From Erinaceus europaeus (lineage: Eukaryota; Chordata; Mammalia; Eulipotyphla; Erinaceidae), in NCBI RefSeq assembly GCF_950295315.1, contig NC_080176.1, forward strand, positions 30,032,109 to 30,096,108: a DNA stretch of 64,000 nt, written 5' to 3'. Positions 1-10,668 of this stretch are shown here, piece after piece. How positions within the stretch are numbered: position 1 is the first letter of the stretch; every line of letters begins with the position of its first letter. The position numbers and the translations under genes were made by a program. Under the pieces are notes generated by a model. That model saw only the letters and a program-made list of their open reading frames with translations, was not told the DNA's origin and made no database searches.

Positions 1-141
1 CTAGAACCCTATTAAATTGACTCCCCCCCTTTACCCTTGTCTGCTGGATTTTTGTCACATTATGAGCTAGCCATCACCCTTGCTGGTCAAAACTGCTTCT
101 CTTCTGTATAAAAGGGGCTCAGAAAGCACTCACTCACTGTC

Positions 142-156
142 CTATCTATCTATCTA

Positions 157-196
<40 letters not shown>

Positions 197-232
197 CCTA
201 TCTATTTATCTATCTATCTTTCTATCATCTCT
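142..232. repeat. (TCTA)n/(TCTG)n microsatellite
   Basis: Imperfect tetranucleotide array that shifts from TCTA to TCTG units and back to TCTA. The interruption suggests an old, partly stabilised array. Confidence 0.95.
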
Positions 233-249
233 ATCTCTATGTCTCTGTA

Positions 250-1215
250 GGCATATACATTGGTTTCTTCCAGTTCCGATATCACTAAGAATTCTCAGCA
301 AGGGTATGTGGGAGTTCTAGTCTACGCAGTTTGAAAGCATGAAAGTAAGAGCTTCCAAAAGGTTGAAAGACCCATCTGAATCTTCCCAACCCAATGCAGA
401 AATAGCTTCTATGCAAGTTTGCATGGCTGTCCATGTTCTTTCTGCTTCTATCAGTACTTTTCACATACCCCCCCCCCAGCTTCAAAAAGGAAAGGGAGTC
501 ATTTAATTCAGACCAGGCAAATCTCCCTGTTCAGCAAGCCTGCTTGTGGGAAGCATGGGTGAAGGAGTTCAGGGAGTCAAGTGCAGCCATTAAATCCCAG
601 ACACATCTCAGCCCTCCAAAGTCATCTTCATCTTTCTCTTCTCTCTAGGCCCTTCATTCACTGGCTAGACAAATATCTGCATTTTTGTAGATAAAATGAA
701 GGCAGAAGGATCCATTTCCAGAGATAGATGACAGTCGTTTTTTCCTTCAGCAACATTTAAAAAGGTAAAAATTATCATATTATGGGCACAGTGGTCATGG
801 AGAGAAAATGAGGCCAGTGCTCGACAGGGGAAATTGCTCTCCTTGGCTGGGAATGTCTTTGTATTAAATTAACTCTCCTATCTCTGGCCTGCTAATAGGG
901 AGACTTCTCTGTTCCCCCCCTCTCTGTTTAGGGGGGAATCTCCATTTGCATTTAGATGGAGCTGTTGCAGAGATGGCCAGGCAGGCATTGGGGCCTCCAG
1001 CCCTTATTTACAATAGCAGCTGGGTGATAAAATGATTATCACCTAAATGCTTGTTGCACCGGTTTTGATAGGACTGGAACCAGAATAGGGAAAGCTATCA
1101 TCTGAATTAGTCTGTGAAAGGAAGGGATCTGTTTATTTATTGCAAGTGGTGGCAGCTTTCTGGCATTTTTGACAATTCCGGTCATCTCCTCCCTCCTCTC
1201 CATGTCTGGCCCATT
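250..1215. other. Unique intergenic sequence
   Basis: No SINE or L1 motif, no convincing coding frame and no splice-flanked exon is visible. It contains short C-runs only. I assign no function. Confidence 0.5.
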
Positions 1216-1216
1216 T

Positions 1217-1385
1217 TTTTCTTTCTTTTTTTCTTTCTTTCTGTTTTCTTTTTATTTTTTTGTCCTGTGGAGCCAGAAGCTAGTTTTTGCAATGTTTTAC
1301 AGTTCCAGGCTGCTCTTTTCATGCAGAGAGCAAAACGCAGAAAGAGAGAGAAAGAAAGAGAGAGAGAAGAAGGGAGAGAGAAAGA
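1217..1385. repeat. T/C-rich tract followed by GA-rich tract
   Basis: A TTTCTTTC-type run (about 1217-1262) and an AGAGAAAG-type run (about 1338-1385) flank about 75 bases of ordinary sequence. Open frames on both strands here are low-complexity artefacts. Confidence 0.8.
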
Positions 1386-1398
1386 ACAATAATCTGTA

Positions 1399-1690
1399 TG
1401 GGGTTGGGGATGGACCATTCAGACACTAGAGGTGAGCTTCTCCTGTCAGTACACCTGTCTGGGTACTTAGCAGCTGCATGTAATCGCTCTGAAGCTAAGA
1501 CATTTGGGTATCTGTGTATATGAGAGGGGAAAGGGGGGGGAGTGCCACCCAAGGTCCCAGAATCAATTGCAGAAATCAGAATAGCATTTGGGTCTTTGAA
1601 AGCCCCCTGCATGCCTTCTGTCCTAGATGTGCAAAGAGATGTTGGGAGAACCACAGATGAGTGGAGGTTTGGGGTTGGGGATGGACCATT
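1399..1690. repeat. Inverted-duplication arm 1 with duplicated target
   Basis: Bases 1416-1667 are the reverse complement of 2228-2481, with no difference I can find except the length of one homopolymer (8 G here, 10 C there). The arm is bracketed by a direct repeat, 1399-1419 and 1670-1690, that includes ggggttggggatggaccatt. That geometry makes this arm the inserted copy. No poly-A tail or SINE/L1 sequence lies in the arm. Confidence 0.93.
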
Positions 1691-1692
1691 TG

Positions 1693-2227
1693 TTTCCCCA
1701 ACATTTAAAAATTCATTGTCTCAGCAAAGAATTGAGAAGAGTGTGATTTTCAGGAATTTTAAACTTTATTCAGGAAAATTTGACATTCACATTAGACAGA
1801 GAGAGAGAGAGAGAAAAGCCCCCGATTCACGTCTTGATGGGAGGCCCATGTAGCTAGATAGAGAAAGGCAGAAAGAGAAAGAAGAGAAAATCTTTTACTC
1901 ACATAGTGACTTAGGCAGAGAGAGAGGCCATGCCCACAAATCTAGCTTGTAACACGCAAGCCCTGCTTCCACCTTTCCAACCACACCTATAACCACTCCC
2001 ATTTCCTGGGTGGTACCCTCCAGGTATCTCCTGTTCCCCAACAGATCCAAGAAGTTTCTCTGTTGCTATAGTAATCCTCATGTGGTACCAGGGCTCCATC
2101 TTGACCCATCAGCCGAGGAAGGACCCTACTAGGCGAGTTGTCTCACTGACCTTCTAAATGGAAGTTTCTAAATGAGACCCAGTTTCCAGCTCATTAAACC
2201 TGTCAGCTACAAATCAGACCTCCTTTT
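1693..2227. other. Spacer between inverted arms
   Basis: About 540 bases of apparently unique DNA with a short (GA)n at 1797-1815. No recognised repeat or gene. Confidence 0.5.
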
Positions 2228-2481
2228 CCTCCACTCATCTGTGGTTCTCCCAACATCTCTTTGCACATCTAGGACAGAAGGCATGCAGGGGGCTTTCAAA
2301 GACCCAAATGCTATTCTGATTTCTGCAATTGATTCTGGGACCTTGGGTGGCACTCCCCCCCCCCTTTCCCCTCTCATATACACAGATACCCAAATGTCTT
2401 AGCTTCAGAGCGATTACATGCAGCTGCTAAGTACCCAGACAGGTGTACTGACAGGAGAAGCTCACCTCTAGTGTCTGAATG
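2228..2481. repeat. Inverted-duplication arm 2 (probable donor copy)
   Basis: Reverse complement of 1416-1667. It runs into its flanks without any duplicated target, so it is the likely template. The sequence matches no repeat family I know. Confidence 0.93.
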
Positions 2482-2577
2482 CTGACTCTCGTGCCATCAC
2501 TCCAGCACCTGTCTGTCCCAGATTCTGTCAGAGCAGACATATAGCTGCCAAGGAAACCCAGTCATCCCCAGCATTAC

Positions 2578-2750
2578 AGCAGTGAGACTCAGACCTCAGC
2601 TGCCATGAGCATCACCTGGAGGGTTTATGACAAGGTGGCATGACCCAGCCTAGAGGTTCTGATACAGCAAAACTGATTCTAGCAAGTTCTCAGGAGATAA
2701 TGTCATCAATGGTTTGGAAAGCATTGCCTTGGAGATGAGAAGAGTCCTGG
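2578..2750 (+). mobile_element. MER5A-like hAT DNA transposon remnant
   Basis: Contains 'gagcatcacctggagggttt' and then a decayed form of the MER5A 'ttctgattcag' segment. MER5A is a non-autonomous hAT-Charlie element found throughout eutherians. Recognised from memory of the consensus; divergence is high. Confidence 0.6.
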
Positions 2751-3062
2751 CATTGCAGAAAGAGCTTATGACTCTTTCATGCTCTGGTTAGAGCCTTGTC
2801 CACTCCAACTGTTTTCTCCCCCACTTGTGATGATATCAAATGCTATCAACTAAGGAGGCTTCTTCCCAACCATTGGGCCTGATTGGCTGAGAGAACAAGT
2901 GTTACCCTTGTGACCTTGTGACCTTGTTACTAGATGAACCAGCATATGGTCAGGAGGGAGTGGTGTGTGGGCCAGCAAGATAGTTCTCTTGGACAGTGTG
3001 CTGCTTTGCCCCGTGACCAAGATTCCAGCCCAGCCCCCACCACTTATTTCTTTTCTTTTTCT

Positions 3063-3345
3063 TTTTGCCACTAGGGTTATCATTGGGGCTTGGTGCCAGC
3101 CCTAGGGTTCCATGCTCTGGATGGCCACTTTTTCCTTTCTATTTTATTGGATAGGACAGAGAGAAATTGAGAGAAGAGGGGGGAAGTAGAGAGGGGGGAG
3201 AGAAAGAGTGACACATGCAGACCTGCTTCACGGCTCATGAAGATTCCTCCCTGCAGGTGTAGAACAGGGGATTAGGAACTCAAACTTGGGTTGACTGCTT
3301 TGAAGAAAGCTTTGGCGCTGTGGTCCTTTCATTCTCCACCTCTAT
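3063..3345 (-). mobile_element. SINE-B, full-length, antisense
   Basis: Read on the minus strand it has a tRNA-like head, the 'gtcctatccaataaaat' segment and the optional 'ataaccctagtggc' end. The head, near 3300-3345, is diverged. Confidence 0.85.
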
Positions 3346-3421
3346 CTAAAATAATAATGATGATGATGATAATAGTAAATCAGGAAGTGATGTGAAAATA
3401 TTCCAATAAGATTCAAACTTG

Positions 3422-3605
3422 AGCCCTGAGAGGTGGCACAGTGGGTACTGGACTCATAAGTGTGAGTTCCTGAGTTCAGTGCCCAGAATTACATGTACCG
3501 GAGTGGTGCTCAGGTTCTTCTCTCTCTCTCTCTCTCTCCCCCTCCCTCCCTCCCTCCCTCCCTCCCTCCTTCCCTCCCTCATTCCCTCCTCTTTTCTTCC
3601 CTCTA
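3422..3605 (+). mobile_element. SINE-D with expanded pyrimidine tail
   Basis: Head at about 3422-3515 with 'attacatgtaccggagtgg', followed by (TC)n and (CCCT)n to 3605. The pyrimidine tail has expanded into a microsatellite. Confidence 0.8.
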
Positions 3606-3609
3606 GTAA

Positions 3610-3835
3610 AACTTTTTTTTTATTTCTATATTGGGGGATGAATGGCATACAGATGACAGTAAAATACAATAGCTTGTACATGTAGAACATTTCCACGTAG
3701 CAATATAACCCCCACTAGGCCTTCCTCTGCCATCATGTTCTAGGACCTGAAGCCTCTCTCCCTCTCCCAGAACCTTTTACTTTGATTTCAATACACCAAC
3801 TCCAGTCTAAGTCTAATAAAACAATCTTTTTGTAA
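3610..3835 (-). mobile_element. L1 3' end (tail-1), 5'-truncated
   Basis: Antisense L1 tail: a T-run, then 'tttctatattgggggatgaa', 'cccccactaggccttcctct' and the 'ttttactttgatttcaatac' region. The element stops before ORF2. Confidence 0.85.
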
Positions 3836-4294
3836 AATGATTTCAACTTTGCTGAGGTTTCTGGAGAGCTGGCCAAGTGAAATTAATGTATCAGTGCCTT
3901 GCTTTGTCAGGTGGCTAACTGAGAGAGGAACAGATCTGGACCCAGATCAGCCAAATGGAGACCAGGCGTAGACAGAGGCCTTGAGAAGGGCTGTGCTGGG
4001 TGGGTCCTGCCTCCCTGTTTGCAAACTAAGTCCACCCACACACCCCAGACTGGGGCAATGGATTCATGGATATCTCTGTAATTGGGGATGAGGGGGTCTC
4101 TAGGGCTTCTTGCAGCAATCACCCCCCCCCATTGGGCAGGTGTGCAATGACCTCTAGCATTCCTTAAAAGACAAGGTCTCATGAGATGGTGGCAGCAAAG
4201 TGATGGTCACTGAAACAAAAGCAGAAGTTCCAGCTGGCATGCTCAGATGAGGATTTGCTTCTTTTATTGACACTAGAGTCATCACTGGTGCCTT
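3836..4294. other. Unique sequence
   Basis: No repeat motif or coding frame recognised apart from short C and G runs. Confidence 0.45.
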
Positions 4295-4485
4295 GATGCA
4301 CTATACCAAAGCAAAGGACTCTGGGGAAGAAGACCAGGGAGGGGATTGGTATGTGTGTAGGGGAGGGCATGGGGTATCCCGGTGCATGAAGGTTGGTGGA
4401 GGGGACTTATGTTGGGAATGAGGGTATTTTGTGGACACCTACCATGAGGGGATGAGAGATTGTAACCCTGTGTCAATGACTACTT
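4295..4485 (+). mobile_element. L1 3' UTR (tail-1 type), sense
   Basis: Contains 'gcactataccaaagcaaagg' and then 'gagagattgtaaccctgtgt', the sense version of the tail seen antisense elsewhere in the window. Diverged. Confidence 0.65.
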
Positions 4486-4486
4486 T

Positions 4487-4759
4487 TTTAAAAAATATTT
4501 TATTTCCTTTTATTGCCCTTGTTTTATTGCTGTAATAAGTATTGTTGTTACTGATGTCATTGTTGTTGGATAGGACAGAGAGAAATGGAGATAGGAGGGG
4601 AAGATAGAGGGGGAGAGAAAGATAAGACACCTACAGACCTGCTTCACCGCCTGTGAAGCGAATCCCCTGTAGGTGGGGAGTCAGGGGCTTGAACTGGGAT
4701 CCTTATGCCAGTGCTTTGTGCCGCCTGCACTTAACTCGCTGTGCTACTGCTGGACTCCC
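4487..4759 (-). mobile_element. SINE-B, antisense
   Basis: Contains 'ttggataggacagagagaaa', 'gacctgcttcaccgcctgtg' and the head complement 'cttaactcgctgtgctactg'. The central AT-rich segment corresponds to the family's AAC-rich linker. Confidence 0.9.
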
Positions 4760-4868
4760 AAATGACTACTTCATCACCCCCCCCCCTCCAGTAAAATAAA
4801 TATCCTGGGGGAGGTGCAGTTGTCAGCTAAGTACTGATCTTCAGTGATTAACTTTGGTGGCAATTAAA

Positions 4869-5146
4869 CAAGGAGGAGAAGGAAGAGGAATGCGGGGGGG
4901 GGGGGGAGGTGAGTTAGAGGAGGAAGAAGAAGAGGGGCATGGATAAAGGGGGAGGCAAGGAGGAAGAAGGGGTTGGGGAGGAGGAGGAGAAAGGAGGGGG
5001 AGGAGGAAGATAAGCATTGGAGGCAGAAGGAGAAAGAGGAGGAGGAGGAAGAGGAGGAGGAAGAGGAGTTGGGTAGGAGGAAGAGGGTCTGGGAGGCAGG
5101 AGGAGAAAAAGGATGAAGAGGGGAGGAAGAAGAGGAGGAGGAAGGG
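4869..5146. repeat. Long polypurine tract (GGA/AAG-rich)
   Basis: About 280 bases that are nearly all purine on the plus strand. The long Pro/Leu/Phe-rich open frame on the minus strand is its shadow. Such tracts can form intramolecular triplexes. Confidence 0.95.
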
Positions 5147-5754
5147 GGTCTGACTCATCAGAGGCTGGAGCCTCTATAATCCCACCATCTCAAGCCTGAC
5201 AGAGCAGAGCACTGCCCTCTGTTTTGTGTTTTTTTTAGGTCCCATAAGCAAAGGCAACATTTCAGAGGACTGAGAGTCATCCTCCAGAGTGATAAGCCAC
5301 AGCTCACCCTTCAGGGAACTTCAGCATCTGAACACCCCTCTTGGAGGACCCTCAGAAGACAGGGTGGTTGGCAGAGACTCCCCATGTCCACAGCAGGCAG
5401 GGTTGGGGAGTATTTTAGAATGACCACCTACAGCCATGCTCCCCCCCAACCCCCCTGTGGGGTTGGGACCCAGAGAAGATGGGGAGGTGGAGACTCAATT
5501 CAAGGCTTCCTGTCTCAGGTGGCAAGTACCAAGCCATGCTTGATATTTGAATTCTCCTCCAGGCTCCTTTCCATAAGATCCTGCTAAATAACCTTAAAAG
5601 GCTCTGAGCTTCCCAGAGAGACATCTGACAGTATTCAGACAGGGGTCCCTAACCACCTGGGGTGCTCAGAAGGTGCCTAGGGGAGGAAGAGGTGCAAGGT
5701 GAGGGAGTCACTGGTGGTCAGATGGACCACCAGGAAACCACACCTTAAAACAAC
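5147..5754. other. Unique sequence
   Basis: No repeat family or exon recognised. Slightly GC-rich, with several short C-runs. Confidence 0.45.
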
Positions 5755-5853
5755 TTTTCTTTTTCCCTTTGTCACTGGGGTTTGGTGTCTACGTAGTTCC
5801 ACTATTCCCAGCAGTTTTGGGGAATAGAGACTAAGGGCCAGGATAGGGAAGAA

Positions 5854-5896
<43 letters not shown>

Positions 5897-5990
5897 AACA
5901 CCTCCACCACTCCTGAACCTTCTCCACTGCAGGTGGGGACCAAGGAGCTTGAACAGTTTCTCACATGTGGTAACATGTGGGAGTTCCATG
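5755..5990 (-). mobile_element. Diverged SINE, antisense, with (GA)n
   Basis: Has the SINE-B end complement ('tgtcactggggtttggtgtc'), a (GA)n of about 40 bases and 'ccactgcaggtggggaccaa'. The middle has been replaced by microsatellite. Confidence 0.7.
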
Positions 5991-6041
5991 GTCATTTAAC
6001 TTCTTTTTCTTCTTCTTCTTTTTCTTTTTCTTTTTTTTTTT

Positions 6042-6158
6042 TTTTTGATATTTTTTAACCTTCTTCTCCCCCAAACTCCAAAGTCTTTTACTTTAGTGCA
6101 ACACACCAAACCGAGTCCAAGTTCTGCTTTGTGTTTTCTTATTTTTCAACTTTTTTTT
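6042..6158 (-). mobile_element. L1 tail-1 fragment, antisense
   Basis: Contains 'ccaaagtcttttactttagt' and 'ttctgctttgtgttttctta'. It joins element X at a poly-T run near 6150-6162, the same junction as at 57805-57820. Confidence 0.8.
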
Positions 6159-6164
6159 TTTAGT

Positions 6165-6418
6165 ATTATTTAATGATTCAATAATGATCAACAAGATTGT
6201 GGGATAAGAGAGGTACAATTCCATATGATTCCCACCACCAGAATTCCATATCCCATCCCCTCCATGGGAAGCTTTCCTATTCTTATCCCTCTGGGAATAT
6301 GGACTAAAATTCTTTATGAGGTACAGAAGGTGAGAGGTCTGACTTTTGTAACCATTGCTCCATTGAACATGGGAATTGGCAGATCGATTCATACTCCCAT
6401 CCTGTCTCTACCTTTTCC
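6165..6418 (-). mobile_element. Element X, 3' part, antisense
   Basis: Contains 'gattgtgggataagagaggt', 'tcccaccaccagaattccat' and 'gatcgattcatactcccatc'. Only the 3' half is present. Confidence 0.85.
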
Positions 6419-6429
6419 TAGTGTATTTT

Positions 6430-6568
6430 TAAGTTTTCTATTTTTCTGCTCATCAGAGCACTCCTTAGCTCTGGTTTATGGTGGTGCGGGGGATTGAACC
6501 TAGGACTTTAGAACCTCAGGTATGATAGTCTCTTTATGTAATCATTATGCTATTTACCCCTGCCCTGC
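6430..6568 (-). mobile_element. SINE-E, antisense
   Basis: Contains 'cagagcactccttagctctg' and 'ggggattgaacctaggactt', the complement of a tRNA-like B box (GGTTCAATCCCC), and ends at 'gctatttacccctgccctgc'. Confidence 0.85.
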
Positions 6569-6574
6569 CCTTAT

Positions 6575-6855
6575 TTTTATTATTGTTTTAATAATGGGTC
6601 ACAAGATAATAAGGGTATAGTTCCATACCACTCCACCAGCAGAGTTCTATCCACCCCCCAGCAATAGCCACTATAGTTGTCCCAAGGTCTTAGATATGAG
6701 TTAACCTTTTTTTTTTTTTCAAGTTCCTGTGTTTCAATTCTCTATATTCCATGTAAACTCATTTGGTAGTTGTCCTTCAATTTACTTCACTAAGCATAAT
6801 CACCTCCAATTCTATCCATTTTGTTTCAAAAGACACAAAAATATCTCTTTTAATT
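6575..6855 (-). mobile_element. Older L1 3' end with ORF2 C-terminal remnant
   Basis: The minus strand of 6777-6850 reads WIELEVIMLSEVN, the familiar L1 ORF2 C-terminus. The 3' UTR lies at 6590-6700. 5'-truncated. Confidence 0.8.
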
Positions 6856-6857
6856 AA

Positions 6858-7181
6858 AGGGGGGGTCGGGTTGTAGTGCAATGAGTTAAGCGTACATGGC
6901 ACGAAGCAGAAGGACCAGCATAAGGATCTCAGTTCAAGCTCCCAGCTCCACAAATGCAGGGGGATTGCATCACAAGCGGTGAAGCAGGTCTGCAGGTGTC
7001 TATCTCCTCCCCCCATCTTCCCCTCCTCTCTCAATTTCTCTCTGTCCTATCCAACAATGGCAGTAATAACAGTAATAACAATAACAAGGGCAACAAAATG
7101 GAAAAAACAAGATGGCCTCCAGGATCAGTGGATTTGTAGTGCAGGCACTGAGCCCCAGTGATAACCCTGGAGGTGGGGGGG
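6858..7181 (+). mobile_element. SINE-B, full-length
   Basis: Head 'caatgagttaagcgtacatg', body 'gtgaagcaggtctgcaggtg', an AAC-rich linker at 7060-7110, and a complete end 'gataaccctggaggtggggg'. Confidence 0.92.
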
Positions 7182-7220
7182 AGAAGGGAGAGAGAGAGAG
7201 AGAAGAGAGAGGGAGGAGAG

Positions 7221-7419
7221 AGCCAGGTGGAGGCACATCTAGTTGAGTATGCACATGACCATGTGCAAGAACATGGGTTCAGATTCCTGGTTCCCACTTG
7301 CAGAGTGGAAGCTTCATGAGTGGTGAAACAGTGCTGCAAGTATCTTTCTATCTCTCTCCCTATCTCTCCTTCCCTCCCAATTATTCTGTCTCTATCTAAT
7401 ATATAAATAAAATAATAAA
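7221..7419 (+). mobile_element. SINE-A
   Basis: Head 'aggcacatctagttgagtat', body 'gtgaaacagtgctgcaagta', tail 'tctatctaatatataaataa'. Confidence 0.88.
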
Positions 7420-7479
7420 TGTGGGGGATGCCACAAGGAGGCACTCCCTCCAATGCTATGGAGTCAGGTAGTCTGAACA

Positions 7480-7700
7480 TGAATTACTGGCACAGTGGAG
7501 AAGCAGTTTCAGAATCCAGACCTTCCACCTTCTGCACTCCATAAAGAATTGTAATCCATACTCCCAGAGGGACAAAGAATAGGGAAGCTTCCCATGGAGA
7601 GGATGGGATATGGAATTCTCATAGTGGGAACTGTATGGAATTGTACCCTTTTTATCCCACAATCTTGTCAGTCATTATTAAGTCTCCAATAAAATAAACT
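7480..7700 (+). mobile_element. Element X 3' end, sense
   Basis: Contains 'ccagaccttccaccttctgc' and 'atactcccagagggacaaag', then the A-rich end after 'cccacaatcttgtcagtcat'. This is the 'cacaatcttgtc' end variant. Confidence 0.85.
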
Positions 7701-7704
7701 ATTT

Positions 7705-7870
7705 TATATACATGAGCAAGAGATACAGAGAGACAGACATAGATAAAGATTAGAAGGAGACCAGAGCCCTGCTCAGCTCTGGCTGATGGTGGTGCTGGGG
7801 ACTGAACTAGGGACCTTGAAGCTTCAGGCAGGAGAGTCTTCTACAGAAGCAACATGCTATCTTCCTAGCC
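7705..7870 (-). mobile_element. SINE-E, antisense
   Basis: Contains 'ccctgctcagctctggctga' and 'ggggactgaactagggacct'. Confidence 0.85.
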
Positions 7871-7920
7871 TTGTTATATGTATTGAGTAACTTTTTTAAA
7901 AGAATTTTTAAAATTATTTA

Positions 7921-7922
<2 letters not shown>

Positions 7923-7977
<55 letters not shown>
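7923..7977. repeat. (TG)27 dinucleotide repeat
   Basis: Uninterrupted TG array of about 55 bases. Likely polymorphic. Confidence 0.98.
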
Positions 7978-7979
<2 letters not shown>

Positions 7980-8535
7980 TGGTGAGTGGCTGAATTGTTT
8001 ATGAGATCCCAGACCAGGGCCTTGGACTTTGCACCTGCTGTCATCTAACCCGTGCAGCCAAGATCCCAGAGAGGCTGTTGGGCTCAGTGGCAGGTGCTGT
8101 CTGTCACTTACAGGGGGAACCAGGAGGTGGCAGAGCCCAGGGACTTGCCACAAATAGACACAGGAACATTTGGAAGATGCAAACCCCAAGTGACACCTGC
8201 ATAAACAAAAAGATAGGAGATAAAAGCAGGAAATCAGTAAGGCTTAAGCGCACAGGTAAAAAGCCCCCTGCCTAGAAGCTGCCTCACCCTGGGCCTCAGG
8301 GCAGGGCTGCCTCTCTCCACCTAACAGGCCAGCGGGACAGATAGCCTTTGAGAAAAGCCAATCTCCTTCTGTCCCGTTGGTCCCTTCCAGCTCGAACAGC
8401 AGGATTAAAAAATGCCACATGGGTGACTCATGCTGAGCAGAGATTTCTGGGTCATTTTTCAAGTTGATGGGACTTTCAGAATCATATACCACATGAAAGC
8501 TTGTTTTATTATTGTGCTTTTTAAAAAAATCTTTT
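7980..8535. other. Unique sequence
   Basis: No repeat or coding exon recognised. Confidence 0.45.
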
Positions 8536-8744
8536 TAAAAAATATTTTATTTATTTGATAGAAACAGAAAAAAAACTGAGAGGTATGGGGAAGACAGAAA
8601 AAAAGAGAGACAGAGAGGCACCAACAGACCTGCTTCACTGATCATGAAGCAGCCCCTCCCCCCCTGGCAGATGGGGGGGGCTTGAACCCTGGCTCCTTGC
8701 ACATTGTGACATATGCCTTCAACCAGGTGCACAACCACCTGGCC
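8536..8744 (-). mobile_element. SINE-A, antisense
   Basis: Contains 'gacctgcttcactgatcatg' and the head complement 'aaccaggtgcacaaccacct'. Confidence 0.88.
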
Positions 8745-8761
8745 TCTGTTTTGTTTTATTT

Positions 8762-8975
8762 CATTTTGCCACTAGGGTTATAACCTGGACTAAGTACCCA
8801 CCTGGCTTCATTTCTGGCAGACATTTTCTTTCTTTTATGGGAGAGATAGAAAGGAGAGAGGAGAGAGGGGGGGGAGAGGTGAAAACAGAAAGGAGAGCCA
8901 TCTGTAGCACTGCTCCACTGCTCATGAAGCTTCCAGGTTATTGAACCCGGGTCCTTGAGCATGGTGACTGGCTGA
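8762..8975 (-). mobile_element. SINE (B-end, A-like head), antisense
   Basis: Begins with the optional end complement ('tgccactagggttataacct') but its head region resembles SINE-A. A diverged mosaic or an intermediate subfamily. Confidence 0.7.
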
Positions 8976-9116
8976 ACATATACTGGCTTTTATGTACCAC
9001 ACAGAGCAGGAAACAGATGCTGACATCTGAGAATGACACCACTTAGTGAGTCTTCAGTGAATTCCCACACCGCAGAACACACAGTTCACTTTTGCCACTG
9101 AAAAACCCAAAGAGGA

Positions 9117-9316
9117 GGATCCGGGTGGTGGCACACCTGGTTAAGCACGCGTTATAATGCGAAAAGACCCATGTTCGAGTCCCCAGCCCTAACCTGCAGG
9201 GGAAAAGCTTTGTGAAGTGGTGAAGCAGGGCTGCAGGTGTCTCTCTTTCTCTCTCCCTATCACCTCTTCCCCCTTGATTTCTGACTGTCTCTAGCCAATA
9301 AATAAAGGTGATGTTT
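9117..9316 (+). mobile_element. SINE-A
   Basis: Head 'gtggcacacctggttaagca', body 'gtgaagcagggctgcaggtg', tail 'ctagccaataaataaaggtg'. Confidence 0.92.
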
Positions 9317-9349
9317 TAAAAAATTTAAAAAGAAAGGAAAAATTCAAAG

Positions 9350-9450
9350 AGGTGGCCAGATGGTGACACACCTGGTTGAGTGCACACATTACCATGTGCA
9401 AAGGCCTGGGTTTGAGCCTCCAGGCCCCACCTGCATGGGGGGAAGTCATA
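9350..9450 (+). mobile_element. SINE-A head fragment
   Basis: Head 'gacacacctggttgagtgca' through 'ccccacctgcatggggggaa'. The body is missing and AT-rich sequence follows. Confidence 0.8.
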
Positions 9451-9684
9451 TATATTTATATATATTGAATTCTAGCTTGCCTTTTCTTTCAGGCAGAGAG
9501 ACAGAGGGAAAGCTAGGGAGAGAAAGAGACAGAGAGAGAGAGATCAATGGAGAAGAACCACAGAACAGAGCTTCCTCTGGTGCCATGGCTCCTCCCATGC
9601 AGCACAAGGGCTTGGACCTGGGCCTCAGGCATAGCAAGGCATGCACCGTACCCAGTGAACTCTCTCTCTCTCTGACCCTAGTGA

Positions 9685-9778
9685 TGCCTATTTCACAGAA
9701 GGAAAAACTGAGGCCTCCTAGCAGTTTTATGAGTTGATGCATGAGACTTGAACCCAAGCCCTGTCTTTCCAATTTCTA
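9685..9778 (-). mobile_element. MIR remnant, antisense
   Basis: 'ttcacagaaggaaaaactga' followed by 'acttgaacccaagccctgtc' matches the MIR core on the minus strand. MIR is an ancient mammalian tRNA-SINE. Confidence 0.6.
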
Positions 9779-10560
9779 AAAAGTTCAAAGTTCTTTTTTC
9801 TCTGCAGGAACAGCTCCTAGTGGGACTCCATCCTGGGATCCCATGTGGAAGGAAAGAGAGAACTCCACTGCCCTTAGGTGATATCTCCATGAGTTCTTTT
9901 ATGAATAAAAAAAAAAAGATGTTCGTGAATAAAAGAATTTCACAAATAAATATATGTGCTTATATATGTATATATATATATATATATATATACCTTTCAG
10001 CTGTATACACTCTTGTGTGATTGTAAACCATGAATTCAGATCAAGAATATGGTCCATTTCCCAAGAAGAATAATCTTCTGAAGTCTCCCCATCACCCCAT
10101 CAATCTGAGCTTTGTCGGACTAGACTGCCCTCCACCTGTCTGTGCAACTTTACCTGTCTGTCTGAGCCAGTGTGGACACTCTGAGCTCAGCAAGGGTGGC
10201 CTGGCTCTCTCCACACTCTATCTAGCAGTGTAAGAACTGAAAAAAATCTTCTCATCAGAGGACTAAATGAGTCCAAGTGGCCAAGTTAGAGATGAATTTC
10301 CATGGAATGAGACAAGCATGCAATCAGTCCAAGACACTGATGTAAAGGACCAGGTTAGAGGTCACAGCATTGGGCTCTGGGAGATGGAGGGGTGGAATAT
10401 AGACTGCCAGTCATGGGGGAGGGGGACTCTCATTGATGACAGGCAGGCAGGCTGTGAACTCTAATCTTGGGGTGTGGGGGGGGATGGGATGAAGGAAGGC
10501 AATCAACCCTCCAGTGGGTGTTGTTCTTAATATTGCAACATTTTGCTTTACAAAATGATT
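9776..10560. other. Unique sequence with (TA)n
   Basis: Holds a (TA)n array at about 9961-9992 and otherwise unassigned DNA. No exon is convincing. Confidence 0.45.
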
Positions 10561-10564
10561 TGCT

Positions 10565-10668
10565 GTGAAGCAAGGGAATAGCATAATGGTGATGCAAAAA
10601 GATGTTCATACCTGAGGCTCTGAGGTCCCCAGCACCACCATCAGCCAGAACTGAGCAGCACTTTGATG
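10565..10668 (+). mobile_element. SINE-E
   Basis: 'tagcataatggtgatgcaaa', 'ggctctgaggtccccagcac' and 'catcagccagaactgagcag'. Confidence 0.8.

Noticed and set aside
142..232. Regularly spaced repeats considered as a CRISPR-like array
   Set aside because: Contiguous tetranucleotides without spacers in vertebrate DNA. The 19-bp array at 38879 likewise has no unique spacers.
9450..9660. GA-rich region after a SINE head as a separate repeat family
   Set aside because: It may be an antisense diverged SINE, but no diagnostic head or tail motif is clear enough.
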